Under the pieces are notes generated by a model. That model worked only from the letters and a program-made list of their open reading frames with translations, did not search any database and was not told the origin of the DNA. Position numbers and translations under genes: made by a program. Shown here one piece after another: positions 23,255 to 33,693 of a stretch of DNA of 64,000 bases; position 1 is the first letter of the stretch; every line of letters starts with the position of its first letter. The stretch covers positions 24,137,483-24,201,482 of the forward strand of contig NC_057811.1 of assembly GCF_018294505.1 (NCBI RefSeq), written 5' to 3'. The stretch is from Triticum aestivum (taxonomy: Eukaryota; Streptophyta; Magnoliopsida; Poales; Poaceae).

Positions 23255-24461
23255 TTATGCTGGACCTAAATACCCTATTTTAGGTAAAATAGCATAAAAC
23301 ATTATAGACCCTGACTCTCCATTATGGAGAATGGAGATCATCCTATCTCCAATTCTTGCGCGGCACTTCCTTTTGCCGTCAATAACCTCCTTACGACTGT
23401 CCATACATTTTTTCGATTCTCTGATTAGCATGTCTCCACTTCTTTTAGAAATCCGGTATGGACAGTTGAGATTCGTAGGATGACCTGGATATATGTTCAA
23501 AACACGAAGGCTGCCATTCTGATACATCAAATGAGGCACACAATCCTCTGGGATTCTCTGTTGAAAAGCATAGTAATAACTTCATAGTTAGCAATGATGT
23601 ACTAGTTTTAGAAGTATGCAAAAGATGCACGGATGTCGTAATAGTAAAAAATCTTACCAGGGTATCTCCATGGTAGTTACCGTAGTTCAACACGTGCATT
23701 AGTGGCACGTATTGACCATAATGTTGAGGAGTTTGATTGTAGATATTGTAATTCTCAAGATCAGTACAAAATCCGACCAGATGATTTTTCTCCTGATAAG
23801 TTATCTCGGAGCCATCAGTGTAGTGGGTTTTGTCTACCATGTCCCGCACATTGTTTGAACAATCAAAATAAGCTGTCAACTATTTTGAAATAAACAATAT
23901 AAATTAGTTAATAATTAACTATGTTTGAGAAACTCACATAGCGGTAGAACTGGAGGCGTATCAACAAGGACCCAAATGTCCATATTGTCTTGGTCGATGT
24001 CAGGATCACCAAGATCCATGGTGACAAGCATACCCTCATCAAAACCATACATCTTGCAAAGTGCTTCCCATTTTTTGCAACCAAAATAAGTTACGCTCTC
24101 AGAATTGTAGAGGTTCACTTCAAAATCCACACCATGATGGTTCCTTAGGTGAATTTTCTTTGTTTCAAAACTTTCATGGTCTTCAAAACCCATCCTCTCC
24201 AAGACATAGCGTCTTGCATGGCATGGGATAAGCTAGTCGAATTGTAAAAGATGGAAAGTACACATTGAAATATTTGAAGTCGTGCTTAATTACGAAAAAA
24301 TAACACTTGTCGTCGTTGCGTACCATTTCAACATCGAAGGTCTCCTCCAGCTTAACGCTGAAGCGCCGATCTTCGTCCAGGTGAGGCCTGTCGCACTGAC
24401 CTCGGTCGTTGTGGCACTAGTCGCACTCCCCTGGGAGACTTTCGTCGTCTGAGTACGACAT
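23255..24461 (-). pseudogene. CACTA-B gene for a protein resembling two B3 DNA-binding domains, four exons
   Basis: Exons are 24324-24461, 23938-24232, 23658-23872 and 23255-23557, with GT-AG borders. Their lengths sum to 951 bp (317 codons) in one frame. Exon 1 (MSYSDDESLPGECD) has a Cys-rich patch. Exon 2 (ERMGFEDHESF, KKIHLRNHHGVDFEVNLYNS, GCKKWEALCKMYGFDEGMLV) looks like a B3 pseudobarrel. Exons 3 and 4 (LVGFCTDLENYNIYNQTPQH, IPEDCVPHLMYQNGSLRVLN) look like a second. The fold call is from pattern only. Codon 15 is TAG (24417-24419), where CACTA-C has TGG; the rest is open. By position it corresponds to the TNPA-like gene of En/Spm-type elements. Confidence 0.6.
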
Positions 24462-24599
24462 TTCCTATGTTCATAATTCAAATATTAAACATCTACAATT
24501 AAATATATGTACTAAAAAACCTAAGTTAGATCATTATTATTCATCACGGGTTGACTATCGGTCTGTCGAGTCTTTTGTTGAAAACTCTCAGCTCACGTG

Positions 24600-24910
24600 G
24601 TGTATACATTCGACCATTGGTGATGGTCGCTCCTCCTTTCATCCCCGAGTGCATTACACCAAAATGTCTAGCACACGGGAATGAAGGAGAAGCGACCCCC
24701 AGGACAACAGTCGGGATTCTTCGTCCTCTCTTATATATATGGTGGAACTCTCCCTCACTGATTCCTCTCTGACATTTGCGACCGTCGTTGATGGTAGCTC
24801 CTCCTTTCGTTCCCGAGTGCATTACACCAAATTGGCTAGCACACGGGAACGAAGGAGAAGCTACCCCCACGACAACAGTCGGGATTCTCCGTCCTCTCAT
24901 ATATGGTGGA
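24600..24910. repeat. two tandem 73-bp hairpins with covarying stems
   Basis: Hairpins at 24625-24697 and 24793-24865 are 168 bp apart. Each has a stem of about 22 bp (GGTCGCTCCTCCTTTCAT... and GGTAGCTCCTCCTTTCGTTC...) and a loop with GAGTGCATTACACCAAA. Two stem positions differ between copies, and in both cases the partner base changed too (C:G to A:T, A:T to G:C). Each is followed by a TTATATAT...GGTGG motif. They lie upstream of the B3-like ATG. CACTA-C keeps one arm at about 44150-44185. Confidence 0.75.
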
Positions 24911-25319
24911 GACTCGACAGACTTAAAGTCAACCCAAAATATCGTTTAATTATCTTTCTAAAAGAGGATTTGGCTGGTCTCACCTCGAGGTCGGAGGGGG
25001 TCGGTGACGGGGATGATGGCGGGGATGAAGGAGGGGCCGGGGGCTCCTAGATTTCTGCGAAAACAAACACCCTATAAGCTATCAACCAATCATATGCATA
25101 CGCCTTGCATAGTGCTCTCCAATTTTAGCATTCAAAGTAGAGTAGTTTTCCAATTTGAGCATTCAATAAGCAAAATCAAATCGCAAAATAAAGTAGTATT
25201 CAAATTAGGATGCATTCAATTATAAGCAAAACTACATCATCTCCATGCGTTCGTACATCGTCGAATATTATCACTAATACACCTCGAATACTATCATACA
25301 TATAGCATCGCCAGTACAG

Positions 25320-25730
25320 CTAGAACCGTAGCGCCCGACGGGTATCGGCGCGGGCGGTGGACACCCAAAGAGAAGGAACCATCACAGCATCGCTCCAGTG
25401 AGATCCCTGAAGAACCTGCCAGGTATTGTCGAACCTGCCCTCCAACGCAACCATGTAGCGACGGACGTGCTCGTCCTCCTCGCTGACACGGTGACGTACC
25501 ACCTACGCGGTGTTCGGAAGCCTCGGCACCGTCACTAGCCCACGCGACCGCCACCAAACAAGGATCGAGTCAACGACGGGTTGGCTCCTCACCAACCTAC
25601 GCCCCCCGGAAGGTAGCACCTCCCAAAACCAGCCCGGCGGAGCCCAGTCCCGGACATGGCCCCTCTGATCAAGCCGGCCTCCTCCGCCGAGTCGACGACG
25701 AGGATGCGGGATAGGCACCGTCGACGTCGA
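25320..25730 (-). pseudogene. unrecognised GC-rich ORF of CACTA-B
   Basis: One minus-strand frame from about 25730 to a TAG at 25320 holds LVRSQPVVDSILVWWRS, then an in-frame TAG at 25503-25505, then VSEEDEHVRRYMVALEGRFD and VMVPSLWVSTARADTRRALR. I do not recognise a domain. The high GC and the clean C-terminal end suggest a decayed gene between the internal promoter and the B3-like gene. CACTA-C lacks this part. Confidence 0.4.
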
Positions 25731-26279
25731 TGCGGGAATAATTGCTTTAACTAAAAAAATAAACTAGTTCTATTAATTTCCTTGCTAAAAATAAACTACT
25801 TCTATAGTAAAATAAACTAGTTTAGTTAAATCAACTAGTTCAACTACTAAGCACTTACTATAAATAGAATAAAGTAGTACATAATTGTTAAAAATAAACT
25901 AGTTTAACTAGTTCTATTATTTTTCTAACTAATTATATTAAACACTTTCTTTTCTTATTCTATGAACAAAACTACAACAGAAAAAATCATAAAAATTCTA
26001 TGAACAAAATAAAAATTCTATGAACAAAATTATAACAGAAAAAAATCATAAAAATTCTATGAAAAAAATTGACATATTCTTTGCATATATATGAACACAC
26101 AAACATTTGCATATTCAACAATAATATCACCAAAAAAATCTATGAACAGGAATTTTTTTTTACTTTTGCATATTATTCATTTACGAACAAATTACAACAA
26201 CTTAATTAACTACCCATCTAAACTACGCATCTAAATTAACTACACATCTAAATTAGGAAATTCATATATGGAGCTCTCA
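25731..26279. other. AT-rich non-coding segment of CACTA-B
   Basis: Short direct repeats of AACTAGTT, TAAAATAAACTA and TAAAAATTCTATGAACAAAAT fill this part. Related sequence in opposite orientation forms a tandem repeat in CACTA-C at 43765-44005. Confidence 0.5.
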
Positions 26280-26289
26280 CTACGCAACG

Positions 26290-26625
26290 GGGTGGCGATC
26301 GACGAGGAGGCAGGGCACGGCGGCGACGGTGAGGGGCGCGGCGACGGCGACGGTGAGGGGCGCGGCGACGGCGACGGTGAGGGGCGCGGCGACGGCGACG
26401 TTGAGGAGCGCTGCGATGGCGACGGTGAGGGGCGTGACGACGGGCGATGAGGAGGCAGGGGGTGGCGACGGCGACGGTGAGGGGCGCGGCGACGGGCGGC
26501 GAGGAGGCATGGGGCACGGGGCGGCGACGGCGTGTGGGCGGCACGGGACGACGTCGAAGGCAGGGCGACGACGGCGACGGCGAGGCGCAGAGGGGCAGCC
26601 TGGCGGCGTCGTCGGGCGGGGAAGA
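26290..26625 (-). repeat. GC-rich minisatellite in the leader or first exon of the internal CACTA-B gene
   Basis: The 21-base motif GACGGTGAGGGGCGCGGCGA-C and shorter GGCGAC steps recur about eight times. All frames look Arg/Pro/Ser-rich and are not convincing coding. The matching place in CACTA-C (43500-43620) is much shorter, so the motif expanded in CACTA-B. Confidence 0.65.
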
Positions 26626-26656
26626 TGAACTGAATGAAAAATTTCACAACTGCTAG

Positions 26657-26663
26657 TTATATA
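26657..26663 (-). promoter_or_regulatory. internal TATA box of CACTA-B
   Basis: TATATAA on the minus strand is followed by AACTAGCAGTTGTGAAATTT. CACTA-C has TATATAATCAGCACTTGTGA at the equivalent place, so the promoter core is conserved. Subterminal-type repeats lie immediately upstream (26664-26960). Confidence 0.6.
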
Positions 26664-26960
26664 GACGAAGCATTGGTTCCGGTTCGTGACAGCAACCGGT
26701 ACCAATGTCACCCTTTAGTCCCGGTTGGTGCCACCAACCGGGACCAAAGGCCTCTTTTCAGCAGCCCAAAGGGTGGGAAGCGGCGGCCTTTGGTCCCGGT
26801 TGGTGGTCCCGGTTCGTGGCACCAACCGAGACTAAAGGGTGTCATTGGTACCAGTTAGTGCCACGAACTGGTACCAGTGCACCCCTTTAGTCCCGGTTAG
26901 TGCCATCAACCGGGACCAAAGGCCTTGTGCTGCTGCGCCCGCGTCAAAAGTTTAGTCCCA
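26664..26960 (-). promoter_or_regulatory. internal cluster of CACTA subterminal-type repeats upstream of the TATA box
   Basis: CCCGGTTGGTGCCACCAACC, GGGACCAAAGG and TTTAGTCCCGG recur in both orientations, as in the element ends at 8622-8764 and 31930-32222. CACTA-C has the same cluster at 43190-43460. In En/Spm the TNPA protein binds repeated motifs at both ends and the promoter; a similar role here is inference. Confidence 0.6.
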
Positions 26961-28153
26961 CCTTGCTAGTTGAGAGGGGCGCGTAGTGGTTTATAAGCCC
27001 CACTGCCGCACCCCTCTCGAGCTCCTCTCCATTGCAGGCTTACGGGCCTAATTGACACTGCTATGCCTGATGGGCCTACTGGGCCTTCTGCTGGCCTGAA
27101 TCCTGGCCCATGGGTTGGTTTATAGTCGTATTCAGGCAGTGGTGGCCCAGTAGGTGGCATATTTTTCACTTTTTCCCTGTATTTTTGTTTTCTTTTTTGC
27201 TTTATTTATTTTGTTTTGTTTCTACTTACAACAAAAAACTTATTTATTTTATTTTATTTTGTTTCTAATTACTTATTTATTTCACTTCATGATAATTCTT
27301 TTTGCTTTATGTTATTATAGTTTATTTTTTAATTTGGTTTCTACTTATACATTTTATTAAAGTTTATCTGTTCTTAATATCTGTTTTATTCAAATCAGAT
27401 TTTGTTAATTTTTTTGCTATTAAATTCTTTTTTGCTATTAATGTTTTGAACAAAAAATACTTTGTTAATATAAGTTGCATAAATTTTATTTAATTTTAGT
27501 TTCAAAAATACTAGAGGTTTATATAAGTTTTTTAGTTGATCATAACAATATAATAGTTTTCTGCATTTTATTATTTTTCATGCATTTACTGCTTTTTTGA
27601 GCTATAAGACCCGGAAATTGAAAAGCATTTCAAATGAACTCCGAAAAGGTTGAAAATGGTCATGGTATCATCAATTCACCCACATAACATGTGCAAGAAA
27701 GTTGAGAGTGTTACGGCAAAAACTAGATGCACTTCGTGTACAAAACGGACAATCTCTTTCGAAGTATCAGGGTTTCGGACGAAAGCTCATCTGTTACAAA
27801 GGGATTTCATTTTTTTGAACTTATTTGAACTCCATAGTTTTTCTGTGTTCAAAATGCACCATTCAAAGCCACATCATCAATTTTCAACCCTTTTTGATTT
27901 CATTTGTTATTTTCCATGCATTTATTGATTATTTTGAGCTATAAGACCATGAAATTGAAAAGCACTACAAATGAACTCTGAAAAGGTTGAAAGTTGGCAT
28001 GGTATCATCATTTCACCCACATAGCATGTGCAAGAAAGTAGAGAGGGTTACGGCAAAAACTGGATGCACTTCGTGTACAAAACGGACAATCTGTTTCGAA
28101 GTATCAGGATTTCATACGGAAACTCGTCTGTTACAATAGGCATTTAAAATGAA
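26961..28153. other. CACTA-B spacer with two tandem copies of a ~340-bp repeat
   Basis: From about 27602 and again from about 27938 the order is CTATAAGACC, AAATTGAAAAGCA, GAAAAGGTTGAAA, GGTATCATCA, ACTTCGTGTACAAAACGGAC, TCTTTCGAAGTATCAGG. A partial third copy runs into the 3' end of TNPD. 26961-27130 has the conserved CCCAGTAGGCCC-type block also seen in CACTA-C (42990-43190). 27150-27600 is T-rich. Confidence 0.6.
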
Positions 28154-31100
28154 CTACGAAAAGGTTGAAAGTTGGCATGGTATCATCATAATAGTTGTGG
28201 AGAGAAAGTCTTCACTTTTTTTCGCTTGTGTGCTTTGCTTATTGCGCCGTAACCATGGATAATCTTCATCGTTTATCAGGATGCTTGGGTCAGCCTTGAC
28301 TTTGAAGGGAGGAATTTCATGAAACTTTTCATAATCTTCAGACATGTCTGTCTTGCCCTCCACTCCCACGATGTCCCTTTTTCCTGAAAGAACTATGTGG
28401 CGCTTTGGCTCATCATATGATGTATTCGCTTCCTTATCTTTTCTTTTTCTCGGTTTGGTAGACATGTCCTTCACATAGATAACCTGTGCCACATCATTGG
28501 CTAGGACGAACGGTTCGTCAGTGTACCCAAGATTGTTCAGATCCACTGTTGTCATTCCGTACTGTGGGTCTACCTGTACCCCGCCTCCTGACAGATTGAC
28601 CCATTTGCACTTAAACAAAGGGACCTTAAAATCATGTCCGTAGTCAAGTTCCCATATGTCCATTATGTAACCATAATATGTGTCCTTTCCCCTCTCGGTT
28701 GCTGCATCAAAGCGGACACCGCTGTTTTGGTTGGTGCTCTTTTGATCTTGGGCGATCGTGTAAAATGTATTCCCATTTATCTCGTATCCTTTGTAAGTCA
28801 ATACAGTCGAAGATGGTCCCCTGGACAACGAGTACAGCTCATCACAAACAGTGGTGTCACCTCTGAGACGTGTTTCCAACCAACTGCTGAAAGTCCTGAT
28901 GTGTTCACATGTAATCCAGTCGTCACACTGCTCCGGGTGTTTGGAGCGCAGACTGTTCTTGTGTTCATCGACATACGGGGTCACCAAGGTAGAGTTCTGT
29001 AGAACTGTGTAGTGTGCTTGAGACCAAGAATGCCCGTCCCTGCATATTATTGAGCCTGCTCCTAGCGTGCCTTTTCCAGTCAGTCTCCCATCATACCGCG
29101 ATTTAGGGAGACCTATCTTCTTAAGGCCAGGAATGAAGTCAACACAAAACCCAATGACATCCTCTGTTTGATGGCCCATGGAGATGCTTCCTTCTGGCCT
29201 AGCACGGTTACGGACATATTTCTTTAGGACTCCCATGAACATCTCAAAGGGGAACATATTGTGTAGAAAGACGGGGCCCAGAATGACAATCTCGTCGACT
29301 AGATGAACTAGGACGTGCGTCATGATCATTGAAGAAGGATGGTGGGAACACCAGCTCGAAACTGACAAGACATTGCGCCACATCACTCCTTAGCCTTGGT
29401 ATGATTTCTGGATCGATCACCTTCTGAGAGATTGCATTGAGGAATGCACATAGCTTCACAATGGCTAATCGGACGTTTTCCGGTAGAAGCCCCCTCAATG
29501 CAACCGGAAGCAGTTGCGTCATAATCACGTGGCAGTCATGAGACTTTAGGTTCTGGAACTTTTTCTTTGGAATATTTATTATTCCCTTTATATTCGACGA
29601 GAAGCCAGTCGGGACCTTCATACTGAGCAGGCATTCAAAAAAGATTTCCTTCTCTTCTTTGGTAAGAGCGTAGCTGGCAGGACCTTCGTACTGCTTTGGA
29701 GGCATGCCGTCTTTTTCGTGCAAATGTTGCAGGTCCTCTCTTGCCTCAGGTGTATCTTTTGTCTTCCCATACACGCCCAAGAAGCCTAACAGGTTCACGC
29801 AAAGGTTCTTCGTCACGTGCATCACGTCGATTGAAGAGCGTACCTCTAGCTCTTTCCAGTAGGGTAGGTCCCAAAATATAGATTTCTTCTTCGACATGGG
29901 TGCGCGTCCCTGAGCGTCATTCGGAACAGCTAGTCCGCCGGGACCCTTTCCAAATATTACATGTAAATTAGAGACCATAGCAAGTACGTGATCACCGGTA
30001 CGCATGGCGGGCTTCTTCCGGTGATCTGCCTCGCCTTTGAAATGCTTGCCTTTCTTTCGACATTGATGGTTGGTCGGGAGAAATCGACGATGGCCCAGGT
30101 ACACATTCTTCCTGCATCTGTCCAGGTATATACTTTCAGTGTCAGCTAAACAGTGCATGCATGCGTGGTATCCCTTGTTTGTCTGTCCTGAAAGGTTACT
30201 GAGAGCGTGCCTATCATTGATGGTGACGAACAGCAACGCCTTTAGGTCAAATTCTTCCCCCATGTGCTCATCCCACGCACGTACACCTGTTCCATTCCAC
30301 AGCTCTAAGAGTTCTTCAACTAATGGCCTTAGGTACACATCAATGTCATTGCCGGGTTGCTTAGGGCCTTGGATGAGAATTGGCATCATAATGAACTTCC
30401 GCTTCATGCACATCCAAGGAGGAAGGTTATACATACATAGAGTCACGGGCCAGGTGCTGTGATTGCTCCTCTGCTCCCCGAAAGGATTAATGCCATCCGC
30501 GCTTAAACCAAACCATACGTTCCCTTGGGTCCAACTTGCAAACTCAGCCCAGAACTTTCTCTCGATTTTTCTCCACTGCGACCCGTCAGCGGGTGCTCTC
30601 AACTTCCCGTCTTTCTTACGGTCCTCACTGTGCCATCGCATCAACTTGGCATGCTCTTTGTTTCTGAACAGTCGTTTCAACCGTGGTATTATAGGAGCAT
30701 ACCACATCACCTTCGCAGGAACCCTCTTCCTGCGGGGCTCGCCCTCAACATCACCAGGGTCATCTCGTCTGATCTTATACCGCAATGCACCGCATACCGG
30801 GCATGCGTTCAAATCCTTGTACGCACCGCGGTAGAGGATGCAGTCATTAGGGCATGCATGTATCTTCTCCACCTCCAATCCTAGAGGGCATACGACCTTC
30901 TTTGCTGCGTACGTACTGTCGGGCAATTCGTTATCCTTTGGAAGCTTCTTCTTCAATATTTTCAGTAGCTTCTCAAATCCTTTGTCAGGCACAGCATTCT
31001 CTGCCTTCCACTGCAGCAATTCCAGTACGGTACCGAGCTTTGTGTTGCCATCTTCGCAATTGGGGTACAACCCTTTTTTGTGATCCTCTAACATGCGATC

Positions 31101-31535
31101 GAACTTCAGCTTCTCCTTTTCACTTTCGCACTTTTCCCTTGCATCAACAATGACCCGGCGGAGATCATCATCGGGCACATCGTCTGGTTCCTCTGGATCT
31201 TCAGCTTCCTCTTGATCTTCAGCTTCCCCCGTTGCAGCATCACCGTATTCAGGGGGCACATAGTTGTCATCGTCCTCTTCTTCTTCGCTGTCTTCCATCA
31301 TAACCCCTATTTCTCCGTGCTTCGTCCAAACATTATAGTGTGGCATGAAACCCTTATAAAGCAGGTGGGTGTGAAGGATTTTCTTGTCAGAGTAAGACCT
31401 CGTATTCCCACAATTAGGGCATGGACAACACATAAAACCATTCTGCTTGTTTGCCTCAGCCACTTCGAGAAAATTATGCACGCCCTTAATGTACTCAGAG
31501 GTGTGTCTGTCACCGTACATCCATTGCCGGTTCAT
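28154..31535 (-). pseudogene. CACTA-B TNPD-type transposase
   Basis: The first frame (29244-31535) starts MNRQWMYGDRHTSEYIKGV, a transposase-associated N-terminal domain with the Cys motif CCPCPNCGN. It continues through an acidic linker into the tnp2 transposase domain (SADGINPFGEQRSNHSTWPV, MILIQGPKQPGNDIDVYL-like region, CMHCLADTES). The second frame (28154-29386) has the DUF4218/DUF4216-type C-terminus (MFPFEMFMGVLKKYVRNRAR, LDYGHDFKVPLFKCKW). Compared with CACTA-C, one extra base (C on the plus strand, 29327) causes the frameshift. A second extra A near the end removes the stop. A splice acceptor lies directly before the ATG (intron 31536-31645). The protein would cut at CACTA termini. 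Confidence 0.9.
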
Positions 31536-31915
31536 CTGCGTGCATTATATATAATTATGTGTGTCAAAAGTAAGAAAATTAGACAAGTATCTATCTAAAG
31601 TAAGATTTTTTTCTTTCAGAAAGAAGATAAGAACAAGAGGCTCACCACGGTGGTGCCGGCGACGAGATCGGCGCGGGCGATCGACGGCGGTGAAGACGAG
31701 GACGGGGCGTGACGGACCGCTAAACCTAGACAAATCTCGGAAAAAATGGAGCTCGGAGGTCGAGCTTCGAGAGGAGAAAGCTTAACTAGTGTGGCTCGGG
31801 CATTTCATCGAACACCTCACATGCATAAGAGGTGAGCTAGAGCACCCAAATGCCCTTCCTCGCTAGCCAGCAAAAAACAGAGCACTTTGGAGTGCTCTGG
31901 TCGCCGGCGATGGGG

Positions 31916-31923
31916 TATATATA
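31916..31923 (-). promoter_or_regulatory. TATA box of CACTA-B TNPD transcript
   Basis: TATATATA on the minus strand lies between the subterminal repeats and the TNPD leader. Just downstream is the perfect inverted repeat AGAGCACT-TTGG-AGTGCTCT (around 31880-31900). Confidence 0.6.
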
Positions 31924-31929
31924 GGCAAC

Positions 31930-32222
31930 TCATTTGTCCCGGTTCGTGGCTGGAACCGGGACTAAAGGCCATCCTTCTATCCCGGTTCCTGCCACGAACC
32001 GGGACCAATGGTTGTGGGCCAGGAGCGAGGCCCATTGGTCCCGGTTCGTGCCAAGAGCCGGGACAAATGGGCCCAGACGAACCGGGATCAATGCCCACGA
32101 GGCCCCAGCCAGCCCCCTCGGCTCACGAACCGGGACAAATGCCTCCATTGGTCCCGGTTCGTGGCAGAACCGGGACTAATGGGCTGGCCAGGCCCGAACG
32201 AAAGCCCCCTTTTCTACTAGTG
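31930..32222 (-). repeat. CACTA-B 5' terminus and subterminal repeats
   Basis: About ten copies of CCCGGTTCGTG and its complement fill this interval in both orientations. The terminal bases on the minus strand are CACTAGTAGAAAAGGGGGC. Confidence 0.9.
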
Positions 32223-32492
32223 AGTGGAAGCTGCGCACGCATGCATAACTCATCAATTACATTACTATAACCTGGACTAATAAGGGAAACCGAATATGCA
32301 TAAGACAGTAACACTCACTTGAAGTTGTAAAGAAAGATTATTATATCTTTGTTTTCATTTATTATGAACGATTGTAGCAAGTTGGCCTCGGTATTTTTGG
32401 CATGAAATTTAACCTCATTTGCATCTATGTGATTTGTGTTAATGAACCCAATATCACCGATTTGTCTTTTCTTCAATTCGGCGATCTTCTAT
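32223..32492 (-). pseudogene. CACTA-A Ulp1-like protease, upstream exon and stub of the next exon
   Basis: The exon 32319-32492 encodes AELKKRQIGDIGFINTNHID and then EANLLQSFIINENKDIIIFL before a GTGAGT donor. The next exon begins at 32230 after a GCGCAG acceptor and continues only eight bases (CTTCCACT) to the CACTA-B terminus. Joined, they read YNFNFH and the first base of the next codon, the family's NFHW motif with the catalytic His. The remainder is missing; the last three exons of the gene are at 22203-22724. Confidence 0.65.
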
Positions 32493-32603
32493 CTGCATAA
32501 TATAGTGAGGATAATTATAAATACATGCAATGAAAGAGCTGACCTATACATAGAGACTTAATGACATTAGTAGTACTTACAGACAGTGTTGTGGTTCTAA
32601 GTC
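32493..32603 (-). other. CACTA-A intron sequence left of Tat2
   Basis: A short AT-rich stretch upstream (in the minus direction) of the protease exon. No feature is seen except the join to the Tat2 LTR at 32604. Confidence 0.4.
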
Positions 32604-33164
32604 TGACAGTAGAATGGGGGGTAGGGATGTAGAGGCAAGATCTTAGCTATGGAGAAGTTGTACGCAAGAGTTTTACGAGTTCAGGCCCTTCTCGGAGGAA
32701 GTAACAGCCCTACGTCTCGGAGCCCGGAGGCGGTCGACTGGATTATACGCGTGTGTGTGTTACAGGGGGTGCGAACCCTTGTCTCAGAGGAGGGGGTGGC
32801 TTATATAGAGTGTGCCAGGACCCCAGCTCCCCTTCGTTACACAGGATTCAATGTACATAAAGTGAGAGCATTACATGTAACGTCAACAATAAAGTGCTAT
32901 AAATGATCATTAAGTCTATGAGTAAACGTCCGACCGTTGCTGCGCAGAGTGGCTTTAGGTCTTCTGCACGTCGAGTGGTTGAGTGGTCGAGTGACCTAAA
33001 TAAGGAGAGATCTCCGAGTGAATGGTAGGTCGAGTGGATTACACTCGACACCTTTGTTGAGCCCTCTCTATTTTCTCTTGAACTTCTTTGCTTCTAGGAC
33101 AAGGACCTTTAGTAGGATGTATAGGTCAGGCCTATCGCCCTACCCTAGGTCTATGTCCTCATCA
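32604..33164 (-). repeat. Tat2 3' LTR
   Basis: 561 bp, bounded on the minus strand by TGATGAGGACATAG and TTCTACTGTCA. TATATAA on the minus strand at 32811-32817 is the likely core promoter. No partner LTR is in the window, so the TSD cannot be tested. Confidence 0.75.
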
Positions 33165-33578
33165 TTAGCCCCCGAATGGATTGAGGTCCCAGTGAAAAGA
33201 AGGTTGAAGTTGATCTTGCTTTGACTCTTGCCTTTCTCAAGAACTCATCTCTGAACGGAGGCTAGTTTTGGTACTTCGGCTTCGTTTCAGTCGCCTTGAT
33301 CGATTCAGGAATTGCCGATTGGTTTTTATAATGTCACCCACCGAGTGTTGTCTTTGACGCGAAATCTTTGGCGTGATCGGTTGCAGAGGATCCCGGATTT
33401 CGCGGGATTCGAGATTTCGGTGAAAGCGCGCCAGGCGGAGCGTGCCTTGGTAAGCGGAGTGGATAAACAGGCTGTTTCGATTTCTACACCACCTTTTTCG
33501 CCAGGTATCTCGTGTACGACTGTTACGGGATTTGACAGGATCGCCCGGACCCACGCGTCAGCCACTCGGAAGTGGGCC

Positions 33579-33586
33579 TTTAAAAG
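33579..33586 (+). promoter_or_regulatory. TATA-like box of the Tat2 antisense gene
   Basis: TTTAAAAG lies about 110 bp before the ATG at 33694, followed by a CT-rich leader (CTTCTTCTTCCTCTCGCTC). The position is comparable to the TATA box of the Tat1 antisense gene. Confidence 0.45.
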
Positions 33587-33693
33587 CGGCGAGGCCGAGG
33601 CGTCCGCACTGTGCGTGCCCATTCTCCTTCTTCTTCCTCTCGCTCTTTCACCCCCTCTGACTTCTCCACTCTCGACGCCTCTGCTCCGCCGCC

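Larger units (their letters stand above)
22813..32222 (-). mobile_element. CACTA-B: inner CACTA transposon with TNPD and a B3-like gene
   Basis: The 5' terminus is at 32222 (CACTAGTAGAAAAGGGGGC on the minus strand) with about 300 bp of subterminal repeats. In minus order come TATA box, TNPD, a tandem-repeat region, an internal block of subterminal-type repeats with a second TATA box, an unrecognised GC-rich ORF, the B3-like gene, a palindrome and the tail block. No CACTA terminus is found at the left: intron sequence of CACTA-A joins the tail block at about 22812. The 3' terminus and part of the host exon have therefore been deleted. The right flank shows insertion into the Ulp1-like exon of CACTA-A. 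Confidence 0.75.
8622..32603 (-). mobile_element. CACTA-A: outer CACTA transposon with a Ulp1-like gene, interrupted twice
   Basis: The terminus CACTAGTAGAAAAAGGGCC at 8622 is followed by subterminal repeats (TTTAGTCCCGGTTC, GAACCGGGACTAA). The element resumes at 21768 after Tat1 and again at 32223 after CACTA-B. Its minus-strand gene is a C48-like protease: later exons at 22203-22724, earlier exon at 32319-32492. The 5' end and transposase are not seen, because Tat2 begins at 32604. The block at 21862-21985 (TTTTTTTTGAAAGGGGGTGG onward) occurs again inside CACTA-B at 22815-22915. The bases before 8622 are GGT; the partner TSD is outside what can be paired here. Confidence 0.65.

Noticed and set aside
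26240..26711. Overlapping Arg/Pro/Ser-rich ORFs on both strands
   Set aside because: They are readings of a GC-rich minisatellite; none has a family pattern and CACTA-C lacks them.
8622..32222. A single CACTA element with ends at 8622 and 32222
   Set aside because: The flanking triplets (GGT and AGT) do not match, and Ulp1 exons continue beyond 32222. Two nested elements explain the data better.
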